Of a stretch of DNA of 64,000 bases, positions 24,061 through 36,590 are shown piece by piece. This stretch comes from Crotophaga sulcirostris (Eukaryota > Chordata > Aves > Cuculiformes > Crotophagidae): contig VYZB01000124.1 of assembly GCA_013397455.1 (NCBI GenBank), positions 1,589,199-1,653,198 of the forward strand, in the 5' to 3' direction. How positions within the stretch are numbered: the first letter of the stretch is position 1; every line of letters begins with the position of its first letter. A program made the position numbers and the translations under genes. The notes under the pieces are model-generated. The model ran no database searches, was not told where the DNA came from, and saw only the letters and a list, made by a program, of their open reading frames with translations.

Positions 24061-25880
24061 GCAAAGATTTAAGAATCCACATTTCAGTGAGGTTTCTTCA
24101 CCTTCCAGCTCTGTATATTAAGGAATAAATTCCCCAGTTTTAGTGGGTTTCAGTCTTCATGTTTACTGAGAATTCACACTATTAAGCAGTCTGAATTATT
24201 TTTAAAGTATCCCCTGCTTTTGTGTGCTCAAATTTAGCTTAAAAAAAAAGGAGAGCATGGTCCTATAAAACGTACCAGACTTATTGAGAGCTGGAGGGCA
24301 GCACTGCACAGTGACCAAACCTGAGGTTCGTGATGCTTCACCAAACCCCGTGCAGCAGCACCGTTATCACCACTAACGTCTGGTTTCGGGATGATCACTG
24401 CCTTACAGTTACTGTTTCAGAAAGAGCCTTAATTTGCTTGGTTTATAGGTTGTATCTTTATGAAATAAAGGTATGTTTAGCTGTCACAAATGGGGCAGCT
24501 TTGAGTTGATTTTTATAATCTTTCCTTGAATAGCCTTGCGTCATTCCAATAAGCCCCGCACAAAAGAGTGGACAGTTGTCTGAGAGTCTTTTTTTATAAC
24601 ATTTCTCTCTTTCCATTGTTAGGGAGCTGCTAATAAAAGAACCAGGAGTCCATTAATTCAGTGAATGAACATATAGTAAAGTCAGTTCCCTCTTGAGAAC
24701 AATAATGTTGCGGTCAGCTTAGGTTTCCATGGAAACTAAGTACTTCTAAGAAGTTTGCATCCTTGATTTTGCTGAAATGAAGCATGTAAAGTAAAAAAGA
24801 GGTGCAAGGCTGGCACAGAAAAGTCGGCAAAGAAAGTGATGGTTAAATTATTTTGCAGGAATAACACTGTACGTTTAATTTCTGTGATCCATCTGTTTGG
24901 GATTGATCATATTGTGTGTGTGTGTGTATGACAAATGATTCCATAAAGGGGTCTCAGGGGGTTTTGAACCCATAAATCAGGCCAAGTTAAGATGACTAGC
25001 GGTGGTAAAGTCTGCTCTCTCCCTGTTTCCATTGCATTCAAGTAAACTACAGCATCACAACAAGATGTGGACAGTGTGGCCTCAGCACAGGTCTCTCTTT
25101 CCAGCACGTTCAGCAGTGCAGGTGATTGGGGTGGTGATGGCAATTTACCATGTTGGCAAGAGAGTGCAAAGTATTGATACAGTGTTCACTCTTCATACGT
25201 AAGACATTTTTGTAAATTAAGTTGGTTCTTTTCCTCCCTTCCACGCTAGGTTAGTTCATGGTTAAATCACTACAGCCACTGGTGTAAACCAAAGAGCAGT
25301 GACGCCAATTTGTTCTTTTAGCCTTAGTCTGTACCTTCCTGTCTTATTTTCTTGAATATGAATATTATCTTGAATTGCTGTAGCTGAGAGCAAAGTGTCT
25401 GAAGGCATTGCTGAGCTATTTTTGCGCGTTATTCCGAATGACATGCACCTCTGCTGGACAATATCTCCTAAGATAAAAGAGTCCCTTTAACTTCAGCCAC
25501 AGACAGTTACGAGAGGTCACCTTGTCTATGTAGAATGCATCTCAAACATAAACACGCAGACTTTACGGTGCCCTCAAGTTATTAACACCAGCAGCTACAC
25601 TTTTTTGGAAGCAAGAAGGCAGGCGGCTGTTTCCCTGGCAGAACAAACCAACCCATTCCTGCCTGCCTGAACCAGTGATCTGTGAATGGGAAGTGTGAGC
25701 AGTACAGCCAAGTCCAAGTTGCTGTCGTGTTTAACCCCTGTGCCTGACCACTGCTCTGCTTGAAGGGGGAAAAGCCAAATCCACTCCACTGGTGATTTAT
25801 TATAAGTGTCAGAGTCGTATTTCAGCATCAGTGTGACCTCCTCTCATTAGGGCAGAAGAGGTAATCCATTAGCTCGCTGT
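24061..25880. other. Unique non-coding sequence
   Basis: Only a short (TG)n run at 24913 was recognised. No gene or interspersed repeat seen. Confidence 0.5.
24913..24927 (+). repeat. (TG)n microsatellite, about seven units
   Basis: Fifteen bases of uninterrupted TG. Confidence 0.85.
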
Positions 25881-25995
25881 TCAAGTCATTCATGCTCTTC
25901 CTTTTTCTGCACGTGGTTCAAAATACTCTTTGTCCTGTTGATGAGTATTCATAGAATAGCTTGGTCAGTTGATCCTTTGGCCTCTCATTATTTAC

Positions 25996-26069
25996 CTGCG
26001 GGGGTTGCGCTGGTGGCTGCCGAGCTCACCTGGAGAATGGCTGTTTCCGAGGGCAGCGGCTTGGCTGCT
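25996..26069 (-). other. Exon-like island, 74 nt, minus strand, with two possible donors
   Basis: On the minus strand a pyrimidine-rich tract ending in ggacttgttctgcag leads into a 74-nt segment that ends CAG|gtaaat, a near-ideal donor. A second good donor, CCAG|gtgagc, lies 34 nt earlier, giving a 40-nt alternative that ends at 26030. Two of three frames stay open over the full 74 nt. One begins AAKPLPSETAILQ and continues with an Ala/Ser/Thr-rich stretch; the other begins SSQAAALGNSHSP. Several CpGs lie inside. Neither product is recognised. The length is not a multiple of three, so inclusion would shift a frame; a non-coding transcript exon is equally possible. Confidence 0.25.
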
Positions 26070-26329
26070 CTGCAGAACAAGTCCAATAAAGGAGGTTTGC
26101 TGAGACCTTTGTGCTGAGAAATCGGTTATGCTAAAAATGTCTGCAAGTTTAAGATTTATAAACTTTTTTACAGCTGAGAGCTTTCTAACTCATATGAAAC
26201 CCACCTATCCTCGTGAGCGAGCTCGCCTTGCTTCATGTTTGTGAAAACAACCCCACATTAACAGCTTTAACACTTTTCTCACAACCCTGCTTATCTCTAA
26301 GTGTATCTAGAATTAATGAGCCCTTGTTG

Positions 26330-26560
26330 AAAAAACACATCTAATGCCATATGTGAAATTAAAAATACCCTACATATGCGTTTATTCATTTGAATCCAGA
26401 TATGGTTTTAATTGTTTGCATTCCTTTGAGCACATACTCTTTTTTTTTCTGCTAACAAACTGAACTGCAAACTGAAAGGCTGGCATTTACGCCCCGCCTG
26501 TAAGACGATTACTGGTGAAATAATATTCCAGATGATTAGGAGGCATTACAGCCTCTACTC
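26330..26560. promoter_or_regulatory. Candidate conserved non-coding element
   Basis: tgaaattaaaaataccctac, tatgcgtttattcatttg, tttacgccccgcctgtaaga and gatgattaggaggcattac combine AT-rich cores with isolated CpGs. The segment is repeat-free. Inference from composition only. Confidence 0.25.
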
Positions 26561-29360
26561 AGTTTGAAAATGCCAGAATGCCCCAGAGATCCCCATGAAT
26601 CTGCTGCCAGCCGGCCCCTGTCAGAGCTGAAGGCAGCACTGTCTGGAGCCCAAAATCAACTTCAGGAAGGTCATGTGAAAGAAAATCCTCAGTCATCAGG
26701 AAGCCCTTGGCCTCGTGGCCTTTCTGACATTTTCTGACAAACCTTAAATCACCAGAGTAGACAAAACATCACAAATTTTGGAATGGTAACCCCTGGGATT
26801 TCAGAGCTGTATGTTAACTTGGAAGGTAACCCCCCCCCCCGCCTCGATTCCTCCTTGGATGAGGAGGGCAAGCATGCCAGGGGGGTCCTGGATGAGGTCT
26901 GGGTTCGGAACCACACGTGGGATGGACTGGGAGCACGAGAAGGCTGGCACCGATGCTGCCAGCAATGCTGCGGCAGTGGAGGGAGCTGCAAGCACACGTG
27001 TGTGTGTGTTACCACCAGTTATTTACACGGTCCTGGGCTTATACATCAGTGTTGGGAGGATGGATTGCGCCGAGCGGGACAGATTTCTGTTCCAGGATGA
27101 AATTTGGAATCAGGATTTATTGTATACATTACATACATTATAGGAGCCAGATGGTTCTATTAATATAATCTGTGATCCTGAGGTACGTGCAGTATTGGCT
27201 TAATCACATTGTGCAGCTATTAAAGAGAATATATATCAGGTAGGAGGGCGATTAGAGCTCGCCGGCTAAAAAGGAAAACCTGGACAGTAATTGGGGAGGG
27301 AAGAAAAGGGGGGTGAGTGTGTGTGTGCACATAGCAGGGAGAGTGACTTGAGGTTGGCTTCCAGCACCTACGATGCTGCTTTAAAAAGTAAAGCCAAAAA
27401 GCAGGGGGCTGGATGCCAGTGACCTATAATTAAATATATATATCATAGGAAACCCCAAAATGCTTCCGTTCTGGTTTTTTTTTTCTAATTCATATTTTGC
27501 TCTAGAAATATATCAGGGGTTTACAGAGCAGTAAAGATAGGGCTGTTGACCCACACACGTTCCGAGAGCGCCGTATATTTTGATGATGCCGGTTAGATGG
27601 GGGTTTAGATTAGATGAGGTTTTTATGAGATTATAAAATATGTGTTCTGAAAAAAACATTTTTCAAAGTGCAGTTTTGAGAGAAAAATAATTACTAGGAG
27701 TCAACTATTTGGTGATGTTCAGTACCTTCTGTCTTCACCCATGGAGATTTCAGCACATGATAGCAGGACGTCATAAGCAAATTGAGTTCATTGCCCTTGC
27801 TCTTCTTAACACACAGAATTATTGCATGTGTGAGCGCTGTGTGCTTAAACCTGCAATAGGAAACCAACCTTGTCTGGTGGAAATGTGGAAATTTTGGCTT
27901 TTAATGATTGTCCTCAATTTTTTTTACTCAATATGGATTTTTTTATTTTTTTACAACATCATGAGTTTTCAAAACGTTATTTCGAGTTGGTCCAAAAATA
28001 CCTCACTTGAACCTGATTGAGTTAAACTTTCAGATTATTTCCTTTAATTTCTGATACATTTTAATGCCTGTGAATACTTGGATTTAATCGAATTGTAACT
28101 TTTTGACAAAGTAGTTTTGAGTTGGGAATAATCAGTTCTAGTCTTGGCTTTAGTTGATATCTACAATAGAAGGGAGTATTTGTGTAGTATTTAAACTGGC
28201 GAGGACTTGCCAAGTTCAGGGTCCAAAATCCCCTGCATGCGAATTCAGAAACACAGGAGCTCGCAGGGCTGACTTTATCTTTCCCAGGGAGGAGATACAG
28301 CAGCATTTGAGGAAATTGCAACACCTCCAAGATCCTCTGCTGGCATCATCCATTCTCAGCCCCACCAGTGCAGTCAGAGTTTGTCCACGCTTGCTGGGGT
28401 AGTAGAGCCGATGACCCCGACGGCTGAGTGACCGGAGGAACGGGCTGTAGCTTCTGCCCACATGGATCCACTGCTGGGTTTGTGGTTGGTATAAAACTCA
28501 AGGAACCTGTGGCTTTGGTCCTGCTCAAACTGGCAGAGCTGAGAGTTCCTTTCACGTGTGTGGGTATTTCTCAAAGTAATTAGATCTTAGCTCCTGCTTC
28601 CCTGAAATGGAGATTAATCAATTTCTTTGTCACGGGAATCTTGAAAAAGGTGAATCCTGAAAAACTTGTGGGAAGAGTTCAGCTATGAGGAGGCCTGGGT
28701 TGCCATGTAAATCTGTACACTAAGAAAAACACTGTCAACCATCTGAGACGCTCGGCTCTGCTTCAGCCTGTCTTGACTTTTAATGGTCCTTATTCTGACA
28801 TAATTCCTTTTCTGTTAGCTCATGTGCTTAACGTGGGTGCTTGTTTCTTTTTCACCTTAATTCCTATTGGGAACAGAGGTCTGAGAACAATCCTCTTGGG
28901 CTTTTGTACCCCATTTCCTACAGTTGCATGCAGTAAGGATGTGCAATCTTTCCTACGTAGGTTGTGCTCCCCCTTGAGATAATTTCTTTCAGACTTTTTG
29001 TCTTCTGATGACTAGAACTTGTCTTCTAAGTTCCAACGTAAATTTATTCCTGGCAGTTTATATTTGCTGGTCCTTTTGCCAATAAAAACTTCTAATTTGA
29101 ACACTATCCCATCTTCCATCCCAGTTCTGATGTTCCCCATATGCTTATTTGTTCTTTGCTGTGATGGGCTTCCTGCAGGCAGCGTCCCAGCTCCTGCTAA
29201 GCAAACCTCATCCCTGCCACCCTTGGTGGAAACCAAGCAACCCCGATGTATGGGAGCCCTCGGCTTTAAGTCCATGTTCATTTTTCCAAGGCATCGCTGT
29301 ATCGGTAGATGTGTAACATCTACAGTGGTATCCAGCAAAGCTCCATCCTCATCCTGAAGC
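26561..29360. other. Unique non-coding sequence
   Basis: It holds a C11 tract at 26830, short GT runs at 26999-27008 and 27318-27326, a three-tract G-rich segment at 27293-27312 and repeat-free AT-rich DNA at 27425-27670. No gene or interspersed repeat seen. Confidence 0.5.
26830..26840 (+). repeat. Poly(C) tract, 11 bases
   Basis: Uninterrupted run of eleven C; a likely site of length polymorphism or assembly error. Confidence 0.9.
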
Positions 29361-29440
29361 TGGAATGACTTTAAGCAAAGCACTTCACTGCTTTGTGCCC
29401 AAATTGCTGTTCGCACAGCTGTGTGATGAATTGGGCTTTT
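29361..29440 (+). repeat. Possible ancient MIR-like relic
   Basis: aatgactttaagcaaagca, cttcactgctttgtgccc and the following aaattgctgt match the order of the MIR core blocks TGTGACCTTGGGCAAG, CACTTAACCTCTCTGTGCC and TCAGTTTCC. Divergence is strong, so the call is tentative. Confidence 0.4.
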
Positions 29441-30029
29441 TAATATTATTTAAAGTCCAAGAAAAGAAGTCATAATATTAAGAAGTAGACATTTTAATTA
29501 TTATCCAGATAACAGAATTTTCTCAGAGTAATGAAGTTAGAACAACAGAGTTTATTATTCAATCCTGGTAGATGTCTATGTTATTTCTGAACCTACACCA
29601 AGGCTTGAGCTATTTGCTATATGAATGTTTGTGTTCTTGTGACTTAAAAGTGTTACACAGATGGAGGCTGGTAAAGCGACCATGACCATGAAAGCAGATT
29701 ATTCTGAGATGATTTGAAATGGTCCTTTTTGCTGTGTGATAGGAAGGTTGGCAAACAAGCCACGGATGAATGTTGGAGTTTGTAGTCTTGTTTGGTTTGG
29801 AAACTCGCTCCGAAGTTTGGATGCATCCCTGAAATTCATCAGAACCCCTTTGCTCTGAAAAAACATCGATGAAAACCCTGCACATGACATTTTTTTGAAA
29901 TTAATTTCTTATAATTCCTCGCACTAACTGGGCTGGAAATACCCAAAAATTAGGTTTCCTTGTTGTATTTTCTCTGTTCTGTTTGCAATGCCAGCCAAGG
30001 TTTTAAAGCGTTAGGAGCCCAGGGGTTCT
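29441..30029. other. Unique non-coding sequence
   Basis: AT-rich DNA between a SINE-like relic and a CR1 copy. Nothing else recognised. Confidence 0.5.
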
Positions 30030-30426
30030 GGGAGCAACTGAGACCTGGGACTGTTTAGTCTGGAGAAGAGGAGGCTGAGGGGAGACCTCATCGCTCTCTG
30101 CAGCTCCTGGAAAGGAGGTTGTGGTGTGGTGGGTGCTGGGCTCTTCTCTCAAGTAACAAGGGATGGGATGAGAGGAAATGGCCTCAAGTTGTACCAGGGG
30201 AGGTTGAGACTGGATATTAGGAAACATTTCTTTCCTAACAGAGTGATGAAACCTTGGCAGAGGCTGCCCAGGGCAGTGGCAGAGTTTCCATCCCTGGCAG
30301 GGTTCAAAAAATGTGTAGATGTGGCACCTGGGGACATGGTTTAGTTGGCACGGTGGGGTCTGGCTGATGGTTGGACTGGATGAATTTAGAGGTCTTTCCC
30401 GACCTTAATGATTCCACGATTCTATG
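30030..30426 (+). repeat. CR1 LINE 3' fragment, second subfamily
   Basis: It runs from tttagtctggagaagagga through ggagacctcatcgctctctg to the terminal gattccacgattctatgg. It carries the segment ggacatggtttagttggcac, absent from the copies at 5906, 46911 and 51250 but shared with those at 49141 and 58436, so at least two CR1 subfamilies are present. About 400 bp, no coding part retained. Confidence 0.96.
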
Positions 30427-31187
30427 GCTTTTTCCTTACTATATCTAAATAGATGTTTCTTTCAAAGCCGAACCCTGAACGCAGGTATGGATGGCATTGT
30501 GAGCAGATTTTAGAAGAGGACTAGATAGTAAGGGAATGGTAAATATTATGGATAACTAACTCGTACTCCAGTGATAGTTTCCAAAAAGGGATGGATAACC
30601 AGAAAATGCCTGATTGCAACTCTGGTAGATTTGATGGATGTGGTCCCACACAGATCTGTTGGAATGGCTGGAAAGAACGGCTTTTACCGTGAGAATATTA
30701 AGCCAAAGGGAAACACTTGACAGTTTTAGACTTGGAAGTGGGAGAATCTATTTTTCAGATATGGATATATATAAATATTTATTGTCAATCAGAAAATGTA
30801 TTGAACTCACTGGGCAGGAAGAACCCTGCTGTGGATCTCACTCATGCCATACCTCTGCTTGTTCTGCTGGTCTGCTGCTCTTTGTACTTCTATGATGCTT
30901 AAATATGTCACACACTGAATTATTACAGCTGGGTGTTTGGTAACTGTCTTTCCCAGCTGTGAAGAGCCGTACCCTTCTCGTTGTATTTGCACAGCCAGGA
31001 TTTACCTTTGTTAGCAGCCCCTCTTCCCCCGTTTGCTTTCACTCACATAAAACAGTTCACCTGCATTTACTGTGCTTACACAGTGCTCCCCCTTCTCATG
31101 CTAACACAGCACATCAAATATTTGTTTGGTTTTTCTTTAAATATCTACCTAAATGAATAGCCATTTCCTTTTGAAAAAAAAAAAAAA
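30427..31187. other. Unique non-coding sequence ending in a poly(A) run
   Basis: No gene recognised. An A14 run at 31174-31187 closes the block. Nothing upstream looks like a processed gene copy. Confidence 0.5.
31174..31187 (+). repeat. Poly(A) run, 14 bases
   Basis: An uninterrupted A run immediately before a MIR-like relic. It may be a simple homopolymer; no target-site duplication or retrocopy was recognised around it. Confidence 0.9.
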
Positions 31188-31258
31188 GAGGAAAGAAACC
31201 TGCTGAGCATCTGAATTCCTGGGTCACAAAGCCAGCACGGTGGCAGAGGGAAACCCTC
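31188..31258 (-). repeat. Ancient MIR-like relic, reverse orientation
   Basis: gaggaaagaaacc, then cctgggtcacaaagccagca and cggtggcagagggaaac follow the reverse complement of MIR (GAGGAAACTGAGG, AAGGTCACACAGCTAGTAAG, TGGCAGAGCCGGGA) with correct order and spacing. Confidence 0.5.
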
Positions 31259-34200
31259 TGTAAAAGGAACAGAAATACTTCAATTAAATACATAAATTTG
31301 GCCTGATCATGCTTCTGCTGGAAAACTGTTTTAACTTAAGCAGATGTCGTTCTGTAAAATTGAAGCTAAAATTCATATTCTGCATCAAACTAAAGGGTGC
31401 TCAGCTGCATCCCACATCCATGAGAGTGAGATGATAAGGCTGCAGCTTTGTAGCAGGAAAGGTATGGGTTAGATTTTGGGAAAATTAAATACTAGAATAG
31501 TTCAGTACCTGAGCAGACTCTGGGGAGGAGGTAAAATATCTGCACTGAGGGCTCTTAGGAGGTTGAGACAAACACTGCCAGGCTAGACTAGATACACACC
31601 ACCCTGCATTAGAACAGGGACAGCCTGGATGGCTTCCTGAGACCCTTTGGATGATGGGTTTTTATGGTGCTTAGAAGTTTCTCCCGCTAACTGGGGTGAG
31701 AGCATGGGTGGAGAGTGGGAGGCTGAGCCTCTCCTTCCATGCTCCTGGCAAGCTGAGCGGGCAGGCTGGAGCATACGCAGAAATGGAGATGGGGCAGGGA
31801 ATGCTTTTGTTCTTCTTTTTTACTTTGTTGAATGGTGCCTGGTAAGTTTTGTGCTCTTTATTTTCAGTGTTCCTTATCAGCCAGGCATTTTTCTCCATTT
31901 TCAAGTGGATTTGGTGCTTGAGGTGAAGAGAAAGTTGAAGTGCAGAAAGTTACCTCCTAAATTCCTACATAGTTGAGTTTCCTAGTATAGAAACCAGTTG
32001 ATCCTGATTCTAACACATTAATTTATGCACATCTGAAAAACAGAAAACCGGAGAAAAAGAAAAGGAAGGGGGAGAAAAGTAGTATTTGTAACTGTAAGCC
32101 AGAGTTCTGAATTAGAATAAGGAAACACAAGGATGATTGAATATGGAATAGCAAATGCAATAAAAGATAGGAACGAATGCTGAAATGCATTATGCTTTTA
32201 TAAAGAAGATTTAAGGTGTCAAAATATTTTTCAGTTTCAAGGTGGACCTTTTTGTCCTTGTGGCTGACATTGCTGAGTTTCTATGTATCGTTGCAATGGG
32301 TGGAAACATCCTTTAACTGCCAGACAGCACTTACCGATAAGCCAGCCAATTAATAATGTTGATTTGAAAAGCCCAAGAATAGGTGAGAAAGCAAAGTCCT
32401 TCAGTAAGTCATATTTGCACAGTATTAAGAGTCCCCTTTTACCTGATCTAGTAAACATGGTATTAGGAACTCTGCGCTATTGAAAAGTGGAGAGACTATA
32501 ATGATATGTGTAACTGATAATTGCCACTCCTAACTATTCAGCACCCACTTATCATGCCTTTTGTACATACCTACCTTTGAAACAGACAGCTTATGGCATA
32601 TGTATTTCTCTTTCCTAAATATCGATGGGGTTGGTTTTTTTCTGATACATTGACCTGTTTTATCAAAGAAGCAAATGCAGAAGAAGAATCAGCATTTCCT
32701 TCAAAGCTGGTGGCCCTCAAATTGTAGACTTTACGTTAGGTCTGGGTATGCAAACACCCACCAGGTTGTTTGCTCAGCTGATGCCATGGTCTTCTCCTAC
32801 GGCATTGTTGCATACACCCAAAAGACAAGTGAATATAGTTTCTGATGAAAAAAAGTGATCTAAATCTAGAAGCAAATGGAAATGCAATTCACTGAGGTGA
32901 TTGTAACTAATTCCTTGTATTACCTTTGATCTTTGCCATGAATCCACTGAGCCCTGAGCAGCAGAAACATCAGCGATGTGAGGCAGTGACACACAGAACC
33001 AGTCTTAATCACGAGAGGGGCTTGGGCAGAGTAGAAGTTGTCAGCTGGCAGCAGAATGTACTCTATCATCTGTATCTCTGTGTGTTCCTGTACTCTTAAA
33101 AAGGCACAGGAATTAAATTAATTAGAAGTAGATGAAGCTGTTTGATTAAAGGGCTTATTTGTTGCCTAGATGTATGTGTAGGTATAGAAATGCAATTAGT
33201 TTGAGAGTGCCATTAGCAGTGTCAGAGAGCAGAAGTAATAGAGCTTAACCCTCCCAGGAGCAGCACTGTAAAGCTGTGCTGTTCTGATCCCTCGGTGCAG
33301 GACGTGTGTTGCACTGGAGGAACCATTCCTACTCTTAACTCTTTCTGGGGGATGACTTCCAGCAAGAGTCCCCCTGCTTTGGTGAGGCGTCCGGTCGCGT
33401 GTCCCTGCCCTGTTCCTGCGCAGGGCGAGTGTCAGTCTTGGTGCAGCACAGGCGGGATTCAGAAGGTGTCTCTCGGCAGCGATGGCATTTGGGTGCTGCG
33501 TGGCGCTGCTACCTTCAGCAGTTTCACTTTATCAGCAACTGCCTAAGTTCATGTAGGTGCTATGAGAACTTATCTGCATTTCTGGTCAGAGTGGACTTTG
33601 AATGGTGCTGTGATCTGTTCTAGTGAGCCGCACGGAGTCTTTGTGCTTTACTCTGGTGTCTCCCTGGGTCTGCAGAGTAGGAAGAGGGCGACGTTGGCTG
33701 GGTGTAATCGGTGCAGTGTTTCACTTGTCTTGTTGGAGTGGCTTTGGAGGTTTGGTGTTTCTGCCCAGCACAATGTTGCTGCTCTTTAATGAAAACATCA
33801 TTGACTTAAGTGCAGTGGTGTGAGTGTTCGACCACACAGTTCACCAACAACAACTTCCTAGCGTGTTGTGACAGTCCACGGTCACAAAATACTTGAACGC
33901 TTCCTGGGAGAGAAATATCTGTGTATGTGGTACCTGTCATGTGAGAAAATGTTCAGCAGCATCACTCAAGGATGGAACAAAGCCACCCTCCACCATCATA
34001 AATGTATATTCTATATCTGTTCATTCCCTTGAGAAAGTGCCCTGCTTTAGATGAAAAGAAATGCACTTCATATTTCAGCTGATAATGAGAAGTTAATAAA
34101 ATCGGGATTTTGTGCAATGCAGGACCTCTGACATCTTAATCTTTATTAAAGAGACTTAAACTACCAGGAACTGCTGGTGCTGACTGGCACAGCCAGACTC

Positions 34201-34646
34201 AAGAAACACCAGGAGAGACTGGTCAAATGAACTGTTAAACAACTCTTCCTAATCCATCAGGAAGAAACAATAAGTGCTGGAAACATCTATTTACCATGCA
34301 TCAATCACGCTTACCTAAGCAATTTCTAAGTAATTATACTTCTGGTATATAGTTCCCGGGATGACTGGTCTGCATGAGACATTTGCTTTATTAAAACAAA
34401 AAAAATCGCTTTGGTTGACATCTCAAATGTTGGTTCACAGTTTGACAAGGTAGTAATTTTTCTGGACATAACCTCTACTAATTGTTGTGTTACAATCCTA
34501 TCTGGAATTCAAATGGCTACTTTCCCCTTTTCAAAGCTTGACAAATGGAGGAGTTTAAAATGTTGAAATGGTAGAGATTTTGTCTGTAGAACTTTGCTAA
34601 ATCAGTAAAAAAGGGATTTGGACCAGCTTGTCAGGATGTGACCCAT
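31259..34646. other. Unique non-coding sequence
   Basis: A purine-rich run lies at 32038-32080. Repeat-free AT-rich stretches with TTAATTA cores lie at 33100-33230. No gene or interspersed repeat recognised. Confidence 0.5.
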
Positions 34647-34672
34647 GGGAAGGGGATATTTCGGGGGTGGGG
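34647..34672 (+). other. G-quadruplex motif
   Basis: Four G-tracts, GGG (34647), GGGG (34652), GGGGG (34663) and GGGG (34669), are separated by loops of 2, 7 and 1 nt, which fits the standard quadruplex pattern. No gene lies beside it. Confidence 0.65.
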
Positions 34673-35980
34673 AGATAATAACTGATCTTTGCTGCAGGAA
34701 AAGCTTATTGCCTTTTCTTCCTTTCTTCTTTTCCCTTGCTTTTATCCAAAGGCTCCCACATAGGACTCAGATGCTCTCCAGAACAGAACAAGTTGTGTAC
34801 ATCCAGCTGTTCTTGTTCCTAGTACCAAAGGTTTAAGTTTGGCTTCTTTTTTTCCTGACCAGTATAGCGTTCTAGACTAATAGATAAATTAATGAAGAGC
34901 AATTTGTATCTACATTTTCCATAGCTGTGCAGTTATAGTGTCCTGTGTCTTGTTGACCTTTGATGTTTGGACATCGTTGAGTTATAAAACCATACATATG
35001 CACACATATATGTGTGTTTTACAAACCCATCATTGTGTGGGGCTTTGAAATGTCGTTTTCTAATCCACTCGGAGAAAGGGGAGGGATAGAGTCTTTGTCA
35101 GTATCCAAGCAATTAGGATAATTAAAAAAGAAAGCTTATTGGGTAAACATGCTCTTAGATTGTGACCTCTTAATTAATGGACTACAGGGAGAAATTACAG
35201 CAGTGGCAAGATAATTAACACATGCATTTAAAAAGAACTGTTAGACAAGGGTATTATAGGATAGTAAGACACAGATTTGAATCACCGAAGGACTATGGAG
35301 GTGAACAAACACATTGAACAAGACAAGATTTGCATGTATGAGTGCCCCGGCACACAAGCGGGAACAGATTAGGTTAACTTCGTTATCACAGGGAGGCGGC
35401 CCTTTCAGTCGTACGGCCCCTTCAGCGGGGTAATTTAGACATCCATGCTGATTTTTGTACCTTCTCCACAGAGGAGAGTCCTGCCACAGAATGTGTTGCC
35501 ATTTCTCATAATTCTAGATATTGCTAGGAGAGCGCTGGGGATCTTCGTGCTGTCCTTGCAGTGACTGTTTGCATTGAGGATGCTGAGAGGGGCTGGGGGT
35601 GTCACTGTTAGAACCGGAGCAAAGCTGGTTTGAGGGATCTCGCACACGGTGATGGCTTTGTGGCTTTTACTAATCCTGACAGTGCTAGTAAATATTTTGG
35701 AAACTGTATCAGCAATTTAAAAAAAAAATATTTAAGAACAAGATTGTTACATTTGGAAGTGTTGTGTGTTTCCAGAAGACAAAAAAAAAATGATAACACC
35801 TCAAACTTTCTATGCTGTAAGAGATCCTCAACTTCGTAGCATCACAGATGTGTAGATTTTTCACTCCTTTCATATTCATGCTGAGACATCTATTTAAATT
35901 GAAATTTCCAACAAATTTCTGATGGAAATAGAGTAGACTTTTTAAAAAATCCTGTGTTTTTCCACATGCACCCATTTATG
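34673..35980. other. Unique non-coding sequence
   Basis: It contains an alternating purine-pyrimidine segment at 34993-35017 (catatgcacacatatatgtg) and repeat-free AT-rich DNA at 35100-35270. Nothing else recognised. Confidence 0.5.
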
Positions 35981-36291
35981 ATAGAATGGAATAATGGAGT
36001 AGTTTGAGTTGGAAGGGACCTTAAAGCCCATCCAGTTCCAACCCCTCCTACAGGTTGCTCGAAGCCCCATCCAACCTGGCCTTGAACACCTCCAGGGATG
36101 GGGCAGCCACCACTGCTCTGGGCAACCTGGGCCAGGGCCTCCCCACCCTCACCGGAAAACATTTCTTCCTCAGATCTCGCCTCCATCTTCCCTCTTTCAG
36201 CTGAAAACTGTCCCCCCTCACCCTGTCCCTGCCCTCCCTGACCAAGAGCCCCTCCCCAGCTTTCCTGGAGCCCCTTTCAGCACTGGGAGGA
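35981..36291 (-). repeat. CR1 LINE 3' fragment, minus orientation
   Basis: It opens with a degraded tail (atagaatggaataatggagt) and gttggaagggaccttaaag, then follows the reversed CR1 3' region to cactgggagg at 36290. About 25 bp of the usual segment containing the lead-in to the palindromic catgggcagg block is missing (cctcctacaggttgctcg replaces it), so it carries an internal deletion or belongs to a variant subfamily. Confidence 0.95.
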
Positions 36292-36590
36292 AGGTGTGTA
36301 AGGAACAGAGTTGCTCTGTAGTTGTCATCCCTGGTGATTTCTGGGATGGCTCAGTCATCAGCAGTTAAGGCTGCTCCCTCAGAAAGGCAGATAAGCAACA
36401 AACAGCCCACCTTCCTTTTGCAGCTCTGGGTAGCTGGAGGAAAGCAGCGCAGCATTTGCCTGCTCACACAGCGATTGCAACCAAAACTCAGGGATTTGCA
36501 ATCTTTTCGGGAAAAAAAACAGTGTGCTCTGCTGTTTGGGTGATGTGTGTGCTGTTAGGTCCCAGCAGCTGCTGACAAAGCCAGTCATCA
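36292..36590. other. Unique spacer between two CR1 pieces
   Basis: No CR1 similarity seen. The spacer separates a copy with a tail from a piece that lacks one. Confidence 0.5.

Noticed and set aside
25930..25960. Short CR1-tail-like word attcatagaatagc
   Set aside because: Only about ten bases match and the following ggtttgggttggaaggga block is missing; chance is likely.
30427..31187. Poly(A) run as the tail of a processed pseudogene
   Set aside because: No gene-like sequence, polyadenylation signal at proper distance or target-site duplication is visible upstream.
32038..32080. Purine-rich run resembling a retroviral polypurine tract
   Set aside because: No LTR, primer-binding site or retroviral coding remnant was found on either side.
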